This document shows, one piece after another, positions 25,180 through 32,376 of a DNA stretch of 49,563 nucleotides (position 1 is the stretch's first letter; each line of letters begins with the position of its first letter). The DNA is from a virus. A program made the position numbers and the translations under genes. The stretch lies in the IMG/VR virus record IMGVR_UViG_3300010403_000010, positions 1 through 49,563 of that record; one strand, given 5' to 3'. The notes beneath the pieces were generated by a model. That model saw only the letters and a list, made by a program, of their open reading frames with translations. It was not told the DNA's origin and ran no database searches.

Positions 25180-25596
25180 ATGGATATCAAGGTGGACATC
25201 AATCCGGAGGACGTTAATCGCTTCGTCGTCGAGGCGATCCTTAAAAGCACGCTTGGAGAGGAAGTCAAAAGGGTCGTCGAGAGAAAGATCGGCGAGCTTT
25301 CGAACTCATGGAACAATCCCCTAGATGGCGTGGTTCGGCAGCACATCGAGCGTTGCATATCGAGTCTGTTGCAAGACACGTATCGGGAGACGATCCGGAC
25401 AAAAGTTGCCGCCGCGATGGCCGGAAAGTTGACCGACGAGTGGGTCGAGAAGATGACGATGGCGGCGTTTCTGTTGCAAGACACGTATCGGGAGACGATC
25501 CGGACAAAAGTTGCCGCCGCGATGGCCGGAAAGTTGACCGACGAGTGGGTCGAGAAGATGACGATGGCGGCGTTTCATACGGTTGAAAGAGGATGA
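25180..25596 (+). CDS. Unknown helical protein with an exact internal duplication
   Basis: 138 residues; ATG 25180 preceded by GAGGGTGG. Helical, amphipathic (VNRFVVEAILKSTLGEEVKRVVERK). A 35-residue block, from LLQDTYRETIRTK to EKMTMAAF, occurs twice in a row, encoded by an exact 105-bp tandem repeat. Its last codons overlap the integrase start (ATGA). Position suggests an integration/excision accessory, but it has no recognisable HTH. The single-copy form would be ~103 residues. Confidence 0.65.
   Translation: MDIKVDINPEDVNRFVVEAILKSTLGEEVKRVVERKIGELSNSWNNPLDGVVRQHIERCISSLLQDTYRETIRTKVAAAMAGKLTDEWVEKMTMAAFLLQDTYRETIRTKVAAAMAGKLTDEWVEKMTMAAFHTVERG
25366..25575 (+). repeat. Exact tandem duplication, 2 x 105 bp
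   Basis: 25366-25470 is repeated base for base at 25471-25575. The unit is 35 codons, so the frame is kept. Complete identity implies a very recent event, or an assembly error; read depth or a spanning read would decide. Confidence 0.92.
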
Positions 25597-26729
25597 AAAA
25601 GAAATCCCGCGTAGGCCGCCGCCGCAAGGGCGAAGCTCCCGTGATGCGCCACCACAAAGCCAGCGGCCGCGCCTACGTTTACTACGACCGCAAGCCGCAT
25701 TACCTCGGCCCGTGGAACTCCCCAGAGGCCCGCCGCGCGTACGCGACGTGGATCAAGGCTTGGGAAGCCGCCAACGTCCCCAGGGCGGAATTCAAACGCG
25801 GCGTCGTGGTCACCGTGGGCGACCTCGTGGCGGCGCACAACGAGTACGCCGATCGCCACTACCGGCGCCGCGACGGCACGAAGACGGACGAGGTCCGCGC
25901 GATGCGCCGCTGCTCGAGAGAACTCGTGGAGCGTCACATTGACGACGACGTCGAGGCGATCGAGGGGCGAGATCTGCGGGCGATCGTCGAGATTTGGATC
26001 GCGGCCGGCATCTCGAGGAAATCGGTTAACAAGATGCTCGGCAAGCTCAAACGAATCTTCCGGTGGGGCGCTGGCCGCAACTTGGTCACGGAGGCCACGG
26101 CCGCCCGCCTGTGGCTCGTCAAGGGCATCTCCGCCGGCGAAGGGGGCCGCGAGACCGACGAAGTCGCTCCCGTGCCCCTACGCACGCTGGCACGCACGCT
26201 CAAAGCCATGCCCGTGGATCTGGCGGCGATGGCGCGGGTGCAGTACTATTGCGGATGCCGGCCCGGCGAAGTTTGCGCCATGGCGCCGGGCGAGATCGTC
26301 CGCGGCGGCTCGTTCCGCGTCGAGGGCCGCACGGTCAAGATCCCGCCGGGGTTGTGGGTCTTCCTCCCCGGCCAGCACAAGACCGCCAAGCGTGGCAAAC
26401 TGGTTTACTACACGCTCGGACCGCGGGCCCAGGCCGTGCTGGCACCGTGGCTCGCGAAGGCCGGCGCCGGCTACGTCTTCCCCGGCCCCAAGACCGAGCA
26501 CGTCCGCGAGGACTTCTATTCGCGGAAGTGCGCCGAACACTCCGCGGCGCTCGGTGGCGAAAGCTGGTCGCCGGGGCGGCTCAGGCATAACTTTCTAACG
26601 CGGTGGGACTCGCTCGCGGGGATCGAACTTGGCTCCGCGGCCGTGCGTCACTCGACGCTGGCGACGACCGCGATTTACGTGCAGCGGGATTTGGGGCGAG
26701 TGGGGCCCGTGGCGGCGAAGATAGGGTGA
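25593..26729 (+). CDS. int: Tyrosine recombinase / phage integrase
   Basis: 378 residues; ATG 25593 with AAAGAGG upstream. The C-terminal catalytic domain carries the box I arginine in YYCGCRPGEVCAM (~220-230), box II SPGRLRHNFLTRW (~325-337), RHSTLATTAIY and the nucleophile Tyr362. The usual first His of box II (HxxR) is replaced by Gly here (GRLRH). N-terminal ~170 residues are basic and helical, like core-binding domains. It catalyses integration/excision at att sites; the phage is probably temperate. The tRNA at 27634 is a candidate neighbour of att. Confidence 0.85.
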   Translation: MKKKSRVGRRRKGEAPVMRHHKASGRAYVYYDRKPHYLGPWNSPEARRAYATWIKAWEAANVPRAEFKRGVVVTVGDLVAAHNEYADRHYRRRDGTKTDEVRAMRRCSRELVERHIDDDVEAIEGRDLRAIVEIWIAAGISRKSVNKMLGKLKRIFRWGAGRNLVTEATAARLWLVKGISAGEGGRETDEVAPVPLRTLARTLKAMPVDLAAMARVQYYCGCRPGEVCAMAPGEIVRGGSFRVEGRTVKIPPGLWVFLPGQHKTAKRGKLVYYTLGPRAQAVLAPWLAKAGAGYVFPGPKTEHVREDFYSRKCAEHSAALGGESWSPGRLRHNFLTRWDSLAGIELGSAAVRHSTLATTAIYVQRDLGRVGPVAAKIG

Positions 26730-26734
26730 TCCAG

Positions 26735-26968
26735 ATGAAAGTCACATTGAAGCTTCGCGACTTCCAGGGACAGAAAGTCGTTTACTACGACTGCCAGACG
26801 CCGGGATGCGGTCAAGAACATTGGGTCGTTCTTATTCGCGAATCGCTTTGCAAACTTCCCGGCGTCGAGGAGAAGCTTAAGCAGTTTGTCGACTTCGTCC
26901 TCGAAGCGGACCAAAAAGAGCATCCATGCCTTTGGGGCCAATGCGGCCACTATAAGCAAAACACCTAG
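26735..26968 (+). CDS. Small protein downstream of integrase, Cys pairs
   Basis: 77 residues from ATG 26735 (GTG 26726, with a GTGA overlap, adds three residues). YYDCQTPGCGQEHW and HPCLWGQCGHY place Cys/His pairs at both ends of a helical core, suggesting one metal site. Convergent with the leftward winged-helix gene (4-nt overlap of the stops). Could be an excisionase-like or regulatory partner; unproven. Confidence 0.6.
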   Translation: MKVTLKLRDFQGQKVVYYDCQTPGCGQEHWVVLIRESLCKLPGVEEKLKQFVDFVLEADQKEHPCLWGQCGHYKQNT

Positions 26969-27357
26969 ACAGCCACCCACTCCTGAGCATCCACGAACTC
27001 GCGCCCAAACTCCGTGAGCGCGTACCGCCCGTTCTCGCCACGCTCCACGAGCCCGTGCGCCTGCAATTCGCTGATCCCGCCCGGCGCTCGGTAGATGTTG
27101 CTTTCGACGGCACGCAACTGCGTCGCCGACTTCGGCCCGGCGCGGCACGCTTGCATGATGCGAAGCTGGGCCGGGCTTGGCGTGAACTCGTCGCGCATCG
27201 CCACTTCCGCCGCGGACGGCGGGAAGATCGGCAATGACACGGATTGGCCCGACGACACCGTGATCGATATCTGCGTCGGCACCACGCCCGGCGGCAGTCC
27301 CAGGCGGCGTAGGACCGTCACGGCAAACGTCCATGTGTCGATGGTTGCTGGTGGCAT
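26965..27357 (-). CDS. Winged-helix regulator-like protein
   Basis: 130 residues from ATG 27357. Residues ~55-125 form a winged-helix pattern: FTPSPAQLRIMQACRAGPKSATQL, recognition-helix-like SNIYRAPGGISELQAHGLVERG, wing ENGRYALTEFGREF. The N-terminal half is beta-rich. It is leftward in the lysogeny region with the RHH gene, so it may be a repressor or immunity regulator. A second ATG at residue ~54 (MRDEF) would leave just the DNA-binding domain. Confidence 0.65.
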   Translation of the reverse strand: MPPATIDTWTFAVTVLRRLGLPPGVVPTQISITVSSGQSVSLPIFPPSAAEVAMRDEFTPSPAQLRIMQACRAGPKSATQLRAVESNIYRAPGGISELQAHGLVERGENGRYALTEFGREFVDAQEWVAV

Positions 27358-27633
27358 GGGGGCGCTCGAAAGCCGATTGTAGCCGCGTCGACTTGCGATT
27401 TCTACACGCCTCGTGCAATTCTCATCGTCTCACAGGTTTCAAGTAAGTCAATACTGCCGTTGACTCGCGTACACTAAATGGGTCGCAACGGATTGCGGCA
27501 AAAGAATTTGCGTGGTTACGAATTCGTTAATCGAGAACGGGAGCGCCGTAGCGTACGTGCGAAGCGTACGTCAGCTGAGCTATTCCCTTCGCGGTGGGCG
27601 CGTGGTATCATGACGACGTTTACCGCGGACGAT
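27358..27633. other. Leader region of the leftward regulator
   Basis: No convincing gene on either strand. Leftward promoter-like TTGACT lies near 27446-27451 (minus strand), with GAGAAT-like bases at suitable distance. Two direct GCGTACGT repeats occur at about 27551-27573. The + strand reading frame from 27478 runs antisense through the tRNA and is not called. Confidence 0.35.
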
Positions 27634-27706
27634 TGCTCCCGGTGGGATTCGAACCCACAACCGTGCCCTTGCGAAGAGCCTGCTCGATCCGTCGAGCTGC
27701 GGGAGC
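27634..27706 (-). tRNA. tRNA with CGC anticodon (Ala by codon)
   Basis: A canonical 73-nt cloverleaf: acceptor GCTCCCG/CGGGAGC with A73, D stem GCTC/GAGC with a GG-containing loop, anticodon loop TTCGCAA (CGC, U33, A37), variable loop CGGTT, T arm GTGGG-TTCGAAT-CCCAC. No CCA is encoded. The anticodon reads GCG (Ala), but position 3-70 is T-A rather than the G-U pair that alanyl-tRNA synthetase normally requires, so charging identity is uncertain. Confidence 0.9.
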
Positions 27707-27712
27707 ATCCTT

Positions 27713-27742
27713 GGGGCCAGTCGGTTGCAGCTGACTGGCCCC
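27713..27742. terminator. Strong 10-bp hairpin beside the tRNA
   Basis: GGGGCCAGTC (27713-27722) pairs perfectly with GACTGGCCCC (27733-27742). On the + strand it is followed by GCTTCTTTCC; on the - strand it lies 6 nt upstream of the tRNA 5' end. It may terminate rightward read-through from the integrase side or insulate the tRNA. Confidence 0.6.
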
Positions 27743-27918
27743 GCTTCTTTCCATTCCGTAGCCGCACCCTAACCGATCACGCCATCGCAACGCCAGCTGG
27801 CGCGCAGCGGCGAACCCACGTTGACCACGGAAAACGCTGGGGAAAACGGCGCGACGTGCGCCACGAAAAGTGCGGGCGTGAAAGCGACGGGTCTTAGGGA
27901 TTTGTCAGCTGGACCGCG
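27743..27918. other. Non-coding stretch between tRNA hairpin and small membrane gene
   Basis: 176 bases with no supported gene. On the leftward strand this is the space between the small membrane gene and the tRNA. I see no further clear structure. Confidence 0.3.
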
Positions 27919-28095
27919 TCAACTGGCGATCAGCTTCCAGGCCGCCGCGACCGGGCCGAAGACGCAGAAGTCGACGACGGCGACGACGCCGCCCGGCAGC
28001 ATCGCGCGCAGGCCGTCGCTCAGGGCGGCGACCGCGATCGCGGGAAGACAGATGGCGCAAGCGATGAGTCTGGCGTTGTACTTTTGCGGCGTCAT
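27919..28095 (-). CDS. Small membrane protein in the lysogeny operon
   Basis: 58 residues from ATG 28095, overlapping the RHH gene's stop by 4 nt (ATGA). Two hydrophobic segments: ~9-24 (RLIACAICLPAIAVAAL) and ~32-55 (MLPGGVVAVVDFCVFGPVAAAWKLI). The motif CCCCACTGGATAACCCC lies two bases before the ATG in place of a Shine-Dalgarno. Candidate for superinfection exclusion or holin-like protein; no family is recognised. Confidence 0.6.
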   Translation of the reverse strand: MTPQKYNARLIACAICLPAIAVAALSDGLRAMLPGGVVAVVDFCVFGPVAAAWKLIAS

Positions 28096-28349
28096 TTGGG
28101 GTTATCCAGTGGGGGCTCGTTAGGCTTCTCGGCGTCTGGCGAATAGCCGAACGCGACCTTGAGGCGGCGCGCAATCTCCGTCTTTAGGTGACGGCCTTCG
28201 CGGTGCGCCGACAAGTCCGCCATCTTCTTCACCCAATCCGGAATGGACACGTTCAAAGAGACTTCCTTTTCCTTTGCGGGATTCTTTGGCCTTCCCCGCC
28301 CACGGCCTTTTGATTTCGCCATGGGGGAAAGTGTAATCGTGGCGGACAT
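28092..28349 (-). CDS. Ribbon-helix-helix-like DNA-binding protein
   Basis: 85 residues from ATG 28349 with GGAGG upstream. Basic N-terminus with GRGRGRPKNP (AT-hook-like), then SLNVSIPDWVKKMADLSAHREGRHLKTEIARRLKVAFG, a strand followed by two helices as in Arc/MetJ-type repressors. It is transcribed away from the early promoter at 28439 and is a good candidate to bind the inverted repeats there. Confidence 0.7.
   Translation of the reverse strand: MSATITLSPMAKSKGRGRGRPKNPAKEKEVSLNVSIPDWVKKMADLSAHREGRHLKTEIARRLKVAFGYSPDAEKPNEPPLDNPK
28098..28114 (-). promoter_or_regulatory. Start-proximal motif, copy 1 (leftward)
   Basis: On the - strand CCCCACTGGATAACCCC, two bases before ATG 28095. It differs by one base from the exact copies at 30070 and 30806. 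It lies in the 3' end of the RHH gene. Confidence 0.7.
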
Positions 28350-28394
28350 GATCTACAACCTCCAATAGCATTGTAACACCAACGCCGTAGCCTT

Positions 28395-28449
28395 AAATAG
28401 CTATTTTGACAATTCTTCAATTTTCGTCGATTTTCGTGTTGACGAAAAT
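28395..28449. promoter_or_regulatory. Operator-like palindromes in the divergent control region
   Basis: AAATAGCTATTT (28395-28406) is a perfect 12-bp palindrome. ATTTTCGTC (28420-28428) and ATTTTCGT (28430-28437) are direct half-sites, and both are inverted to GACGAAAAT (28441-28449), which overlaps the -35 of the rightward promoter. Three half-sites in this arrangement are typical of a phage switch operator. Confidence 0.75.
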
Positions 28450-28468
28450 AGGTCGCGTCGTTTATACT
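28439..28468 (+). promoter_or_regulatory. Strong rightward early promoter
   Basis: TTGACG (28439-28444) and TATACT (28463-28468), 18 bp apart, closely match sigma-70-type boxes. The first gene downstream starts at 28521. The -35 box lies inside the inverted repeat ATTTTCGT-GTTG-ACGAAAAT. Confidence 0.78.
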
Positions 28469-28520
28469 GGTATCAGACGTGAGACGAACACTCACGCGAC
28501 ACCGAAACGGAGCCTTCGCA

Positions 28521-28625
28521 ATGGAAACGATCATCAGCAACGCGGCCATGATTTGCGTCTTCGTGACGATGGTTTACGGCCTGATGGTTCTGGTCTGCAA
28601 GATCAGCGAAGAAACCAAGAAGTAA
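28521..28625 (+). CDS. 34-residue single-helix membrane protein
   Basis: First gene after the early promoter; ATG 28521 with CGGAG upstream. Residues ~8-27 (AAMICVFVTMVYGLMVLVC) form one hydrophobic helix, followed by a charged tail (KISEETKK). Small membrane proteins at the start of early operons often inhibit host functions or other phages; no specific family. Confidence 0.6.
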   Translation: METIISNAAMICVFVTMVYGLMVLVCKISEETKK

Positions 28626-28645
28626 CCTCACCCGGATCACCAGCC

Positions 28646-28849
28646 ATGTTCACCGTCCTCACAAGTTCCATCGACATCCCGCTCGCCTCCGGCCGCGTGG
28701 TCTGTGTGGACGTGACGCGTTACGGAGAGATCGAGGCGATTGACGGCCCGGTGACGGCGGCGGAAGAGGCGGAGATCGTGGCGTGGCTGCGTCGGCCGTA
28801 CCGCGATGACGTCGGTGCGTGGCTCGACGCGTGGGAGGATTGGTCATGA
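28646..28849 (+). CDS. Small early protein
   Basis: 67 residues from ATG 28646. Beta-rich start (TVLTSSIDIPLASGRVVCVDVTRYGEIEAIDG), then a helix (TAAEEAEIVAWLRRPY) and an acidic, Trp-rich end (DDVGAWLDAWEDWS). ATGA overlap with the next gene. No family recognised. Confidence 0.6.
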   Translation: MFTVLTSSIDIPLASGRVVCVDVTRYGEIEAIDGPVTAAEEAEIVAWLRRPYRDDVGAWLDAWEDWS

Positions 28850-29037
28850 ACGCAGCAGCAATGAGAATCGAGATCGAGATCGATCAGTGCGACGACGAGC
28901 AGACGTGGGTCTGGTCGTTGCATTCCTGCGGCAACCAGCTTTGCTACGGGTATTCCGGCAGCAAGGCCGAAGCCTGCGAGGACGCCAGGGCCGCTCGGCG
29001 TCACGAATACGCTTGGCGCAACGGAGACGAGTCGTGA
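28846..29037 (+). CDS. Small acidic early protein
   Basis: 63 residues; ATG 28846 overlaps the previous stop. MRIEIEIDQCDDEQTWVWSLHS and two further Cys suggest a small beta domain followed by a helix (SKAEACEDARAARRHEYAWR). No function recognised. Confidence 0.6.
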   Translation: MNAAAMRIEIEIDQCDDEQTWVWSLHSCGNQLCYGYSGSKAEACEDARAARRHEYAWRNGDES

Positions 29038-29136
29038 AGCACATGCAGGAGCCGGCCGCTAACACTCCAGGCTGGACCTGTTTACGAACCGTGTGGCTCC
29101 CGAGCGGTGTGCGATTCGGGGCACTTTGGAGATTCG

Positions 29137-29322
29137 ATGCTCATGAAAGAGTTACGCCGCTGGCCCGACGTCCACGAACGCTGCTTCCGGCGGCTGATCC
29201 GCGCCCTCGACAAGCTCGCCGACCGCCGTGGTCGCGACCCGCATGATCTGGCGTGGCGGGCGATGCGGATCGGCCAATCGTGGCAGCGTTGGCGCGAGCG
29301 CAAAGCGGCGGAAGCCAAGTAA
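29137..29322 (+). CDS. Small basic helical early protein
   Basis: 61 residues; ATG 29137 with TTTGGAG six bases upstream (GTG 29107 is possible). Helix-rich and basic: ERCFRRLIRALDKLADRRGRDPHDLAWRAMRIGQSWQRWRERKAA. Possibly nucleic-acid binding. No family recognised. Confidence 0.55.
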   Translation: MLMKELRRWPDVHERCFRRLIRALDKLADRRGRDPHDLAWRAMRIGQSWQRWRERKAAEAK

Positions 29323-29370
29323 TTTACAGCGTCGCCGCACATCCTCGGCGGGGCGCCGCGAGCCGTGACT

Positions 29371-29402
29371 CTTGCGGGCGAACGCGGTTTTTGACCAGGA
29401 TG
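29371..29402 (+). repeat. Upstream repeat element, copy B
   Basis: Near-identical to 14466-14497, sharing GCGGTTTTTGACCA and the flanking bases. It precedes the gene at 29420 by 18 nt, much as copy A precedes 14521 by 24 nt. Confidence 0.6.
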
Positions 29403-29419
29403 CAGCTAGGAGGACCGTG

Positions 29420-29560
29420 ATGCAGACGCCGAACCACTATCCCGAACTCGTCGACCGCGGCTGCGCCGTGGCGCTTGCGGGGCCGATTCCGACGCTTGAC
29501 GAGCTTCTCGCGGCGGAAGCGGTCGCGGAAAATTGCGACGAAAACGATGATTCCGGGTGA
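29420..29560 (+). CDS. 46-residue acidic early protein
   Basis: ATG 29420 with an excellent TAGGAGGACC ribosome site (GTG 29417 also possible). Pro-containing N-terminus (QTPNHYPELVDRGCAVALAG), then an acidic helix (TLDELLAAEAVAENCDENDDSG). Ends in a terminator-like hairpin region. Possibly a DNA mimic or inhibitor; that is only a guess from acidity. Confidence 0.5.
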   Translation: MQTPNHYPELVDRGCAVALAGPIPTLDELLAAEAVAENCDENDDSG

Positions 29561-29584
29561 TCGCGCGACTCGGGAAAGGCTTCC

Positions 29585-29625
29585 GTAGGTGTCAGAAGGG
29601 TTCACCTAGATGACACCTACTTTTC
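29585..29625 (+). terminator. Hairpin terminator with alternative pairing
   Basis: GTAGGTGTC (29585-29593) pairs perfectly with GACACCTAC (29612-29620), followed by TTTTCC. Inside, AGGTG can instead pair with CACCT (29603-29607), giving a mutually exclusive hairpin, as in attenuators. Confidence 0.65.
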
Positions 29626-29766
29626 CGCATTATTTACGCGGTTTGCAAGACGCTAAGAACTTCGTCTGAGGACGACTTTTGATACTGTCACTTGGAAAAA
29701 TGAACCTGATTTCTGAATCGACTTTTCGTCAGACTGCTCTGAGTGATTTGCGAGGAGGTTGATGCG

Positions 29767-30069
29767 ATGACCGTTGACGAACTGACTAAGGCCAAGAGTC
29801 GAATTGCGGACGCGGAAAAGCTGTACGACCGACTCAAGGTCGTGGAAGAAATGGTCGACGCGTTGGAACGTCCAAACGTGATGGTCGCGATACACGTACT
29901 CGCGCCCTACACGAACGACTACCGCACCGAGAATCGTGGCGCTTTGACGACCGCCCGCGACGACCACAACGAATGCCTCACGAGCGACGTTGGCCTACTC
30001 AAGAATATGGCGACGATCGCGGTTAAGGGAGAACTCGCCCGGCTCAAGAAACAGATCGCCGATTGCTGA
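29767..30069 (+). CDS. Helical early protein
   Basis: 100 residues; ATG 29767 with GAGGAGG upstream. Helical and likely coiled-coil (DELTKAKSRIADAEKLYDRLKVVEEMVDALE; LKNMATIAVKGELARLKKQIADC). First gene after the 29585 terminator. No family recognised. Confidence 0.6.
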   Translation: MTVDELTKAKSRIADAEKLYDRLKVVEEMVDALERPNVMVAIHVLAPYTNDYRTENRGALTTARDDHNECLTSDVGLLKNMATIAVKGELARLKKQIADC

Positions 30070-30086
30070 CCCCACTGGATTACCCC
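30070..30086 (+). promoter_or_regulatory. Start-proximal motif, copy 2
   Basis: CCCCACTGGATTACCCC lies directly after the TGA of the 29767 gene, 20 nt before ATG 30107; a separate AAAGGAA ribosome site lies between them. Exact match to copy 3. Confidence 0.75.
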
Positions 30087-30106
30087 AAACGAAAGGAACT
30101 CTCAAA

Positions 30107-30379
30107 ATGGCCAAATTGAAAGAGCGTCCCGTCATCGTCACCACCGAGCATCGAGGCGTGTTCTTCGGCTACGCCACGGACACAACCGGCCCATCAATCG
30201 ACCTGAAACGCGCTCGCATGGCGATTTACTTTGGCACGACGCGCGGCCTCATGGAACTCGCCGAGACGGGGCCGACGGAAATAAGCCGTATTTCCGCGAG
30301 AGCCGACATTGAGGTTCGCAAAATCACGGCAGTAATTGAAGTCGCGCCCGCAGCGGTAGCCAATTGGGAGGCTAAGTAA
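30107..30379 (+). CDS. DUF6948-like early protein
   Basis: 90 residues; ATG 30107 with GAAAGGAAC upstream. RPVIVTTEHRGVFFGYATDTTG, RMAIYFGTTRGLMELAETGPTE and ITAVIEVAPAAVANWE form the three-part pattern I associate with DUF6948, a small phage domain of unknown function. Motif copy 2 lies upstream. The assignment is from memory and unverified. Confidence 0.6.
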   Translation: MAKLKERPVIVTTEHRGVFFGYATDTTGPSIDLKRARMAIYFGTTRGLMELAETGPTEISRISARADIEVRKITAVIEVAPAAVANWEAK

Positions 30380-30383
30380 CGCC

Positions 30384-30797
<414 letters not shown>

Positions 30798-30805
30798 ACA
30801 CCACG

Positions 30806-30822
30806 CCCCACTGGATTACCCC
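30806..30822 (+). promoter_or_regulatory. Start-proximal motif, copy 3
   Basis: CCCCACTGGATTACCCC immediately precedes ATG 30823 with no space and no Shine-Dalgarno, exact to copy 2. Confidence 0.75.
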
Positions 30823-31038
30823 ATGCCCGCCACCACCGCCCGCACGACGACCACGCCGCTGACTCGCGTCTTTGCGCCCCGCGCCAAACGCTACGCGTGC
30901 CCGCGCTGTGGGGCGCGGTTCGTGTTCGAAGTTCTCGATCAGTGCCGCATCCCGACGCACGATCACCCGACGCACGAAAAGCTTTGCGCCGGCGGCGGGG
31001 AACTGCCGGTGTCGCCGTGGAAGGAGACGCTGTCATGA
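30823..31038 (+). CDS. Small zinc-finger-like early protein
   Basis: 71 residues from ATG 30823. After a Thr-rich N-terminus, YACPRCGARFVFEV and HDHPTHEKLCAGGG supply two Cys pairs and His residues, a likely zinc-binding module. It overlaps the next start by ATGA. No function recognised. Confidence 0.6.
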   Translation: MPATTARTTTTPLTRVFAPRAKRYACPRCGARFVFEVLDQCRIPTHDHPTHEKLCAGGGELPVSPWKETLS

Positions 31039-31508
31039 GTGGAAAACCGATACTCGTTGGCGAGAGCAACCCGTACGGCACGGACCAGCAGTTCGCGCTC
31101 TACCCGTCTCCCGATGGTTGCTCCGGCCATAGGCTCTGCTGCCTAATCTTGGGGATGCGCCGGCAAGCGTACATGAACGTTTTCGAGCGCGTCAACCTCG
31201 TCGACGGCAAGTGGTCTATGAAGCCCGCTCGCGAGCGGGCCGAAAAACTCATCAACGGGCTCTGCGGTTTCAGCGAGGAACAACCGCTCATCCTGCTCGG
31301 GAGCAAGGTCGCGTCGGCGTTCAGCGTCACGTTCAGGCCGTTCGAGCAACTCGGCGAAGACATATTGATGCTGCCACATCCGAGCGGCCTCTGCCGCTTG
31401 TGGGGCGAGCCGGGTGCGTACGCCAGGGCTCGCGAGGCGGTGCTGCGGCTCGCGCCGGAACTGGCCGACGTCATCGGCAAGACGGAGGGCAAGCCATGCC
31501 GCGCGTAA
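31035..31508 (+). CDS. Uracil-DNA glycosylase-like protein
   Basis: 157 residues; ATG 31035 overlaps the previous stop. KPILVGESNPYGTDQQFALYP resembles motif 1 of UDG family 4/6-like folds (GE-x-P-x), and LPHPSGLCRLW resembles the HPS motif. The centre is alpha/beta (QPLILLGSKVASAFSVTF). Such phage proteins may excise damaged bases or bind modified DNA; activity is unproven because the catalytic Asp/Glu is unclear. Confidence 0.65.
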   Translation: MSGKPILVGESNPYGTDQQFALYPSPDGCSGHRLCCLILGMRRQAYMNVFERVNLVDGKWSMKPARERAEKLINGLCGFSEEQPLILLGSKVASAFSVTFRPFEQLGEDILMLPHPSGLCRLWGEPGAYARAREAVLRLAPELADVIGKTEGKPCRA

Positions 31509-31792
31509 TCGAGATCGAAGGCCGCATGACCGAACTCCTCACGCGGGCCGAAGCCGGCGAGTCGATGGGCGTAGCGCCGCGGACGATCTGGCTGTGGGCG
31601 ACGCGCGGCGTCCACGGCCGCAAGCTCGGTCACGTGATGCTCGGCGGTGTCAAGTGCTACCGCAAGTCGGACCTCGCGGCGTTCATCGCGGTCACGCCGA
31701 ACACGGAGCCGGTAGAGACGCCGCTCGTCATCGTGTCGCGGACGTCGCCGGAGACGAGGAAGCGACTGCGGGACGCGGGGTACAAGGTTTAA
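31496..31792 (+). CDS. DUF1580-like / excisionase-like HTH protein
   Basis: 98 residues; ATG 31496 overlaps the UDG-like gene by 13 nt. EAGESMGVAPRTIWLWATRGVHGRKLGHVMLGGVKCYRKSDLAAFI is a MerR/excisionase-type winged helix in which W-x-W-x-x-RG and GG-x-x-Y recall DUF1580, a domain common in Planctomycetota. It likely binds DNA; it may control excision or early transcription. It is one of the clues to the host. Confidence 0.65.
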   Translation: MPRVIEIEGRMTELLTRAEAGESMGVAPRTIWLWATRGVHGRKLGHVMLGGVKCYRKSDLAAFIAVTPNTEPVETPLVIVSRTSPETRKRLRDAGYKV

Positions 31793-31817
31793 CTTATTTC
31801 ACGCAAGGAGACGATCG

Positions 31818-32303
31818 ATGCTTCATCAGATCAAAAATAGGTGGACCGGAGCGGTTTTGTTTGAACTTGAATGTGGCTCGTTAAAAATCTGTCTTGAGGC
31901 TGGCGTGAAGGCTAAGGCCAACCTCAGCTACGCCAACCTCAGCGCCGCCAACCTCCGCGCCGCCAACCTCAGCGCCGCCGACCTCAGCGCCGCCAACCTC
32001 AGCGACGCCAACCTCAGCGCCGCCAAGAACATGAAACTCCCAACGGGTGAGACGTGGGCGGATTACTTATCGCAGACCGTGCCGGCGCTGTTGACCGCGG
32101 GAGGCCGTCCGTTGAGCGAAGTCGCCACCGCTGAGCATTGGAATTGCCACGACTGGGGCAATTGCCCAATGGCGGCGGCGTTCGGCGTCTCCAGGATCGA
32201 CGACGTGCCAATCCTCTACCGCCCACGCGCTGAGCAGTTCGTGCGATTGTTCGACGCAAACCAAATCAAGCTTAAAGACATTTTGCCGAAGTCGACGTCG
32301 TAA
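31818..32303 (+). CDS. Pentapeptide-repeat protein
   Basis: 161 residues; ATG 31818 with CAAGGAG upstream. Residues ~34-68 are seven or eight A(N/D)L-S-x pentapeptides (KANLSYANLSAANLRAA...), a short right-handed quadrilateral helix. The rest (WADYLSQTVPALLTAGGRP; EHWNCHDWGNCPMAAAFG) looks like a separate folded domain with HW-x-C / DW-x-C. Pentapeptide proteins can mimic DNA and block gyrase or nucleases; here the repeat is short, so the role is open. Confidence 0.75.
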   Translation: MLHQIKNRWTGAVLFELECGSLKICLEAGVKAKANLSYANLSAANLRAANLSAADLSAANLSDANLSAAKNMKLPTGETWADYLSQTVPALLTAGGRPLSEVATAEHWNCHDWGNCPMAAAFGVSRIDDVPILYRPRAEQFVRLFDANQIKLKDILPKSTS

Positions 32304-32376
32304 CCACACGCCCCACACGGAGGGTGCGCGGCGTTGGACGTCGCGAGGGGCACGGATCACTCAACGAGGAGTTCTC

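Noticed and set aside
27478-27897. 139-codon frame across the tRNA-Ala region
   Set aside because: It runs antisense through a canonical tRNA and a terminator hairpin and has no ribosome site or protein-like composition.
29034-29246. Possible 70-codon gene from GTG 29034 (GTGA overlap)
   Set aside because: The start fits the coupling pattern, but its second half is Arg/Pro-rich where it overlaps the better gene at 29137; not convincing without conservation.
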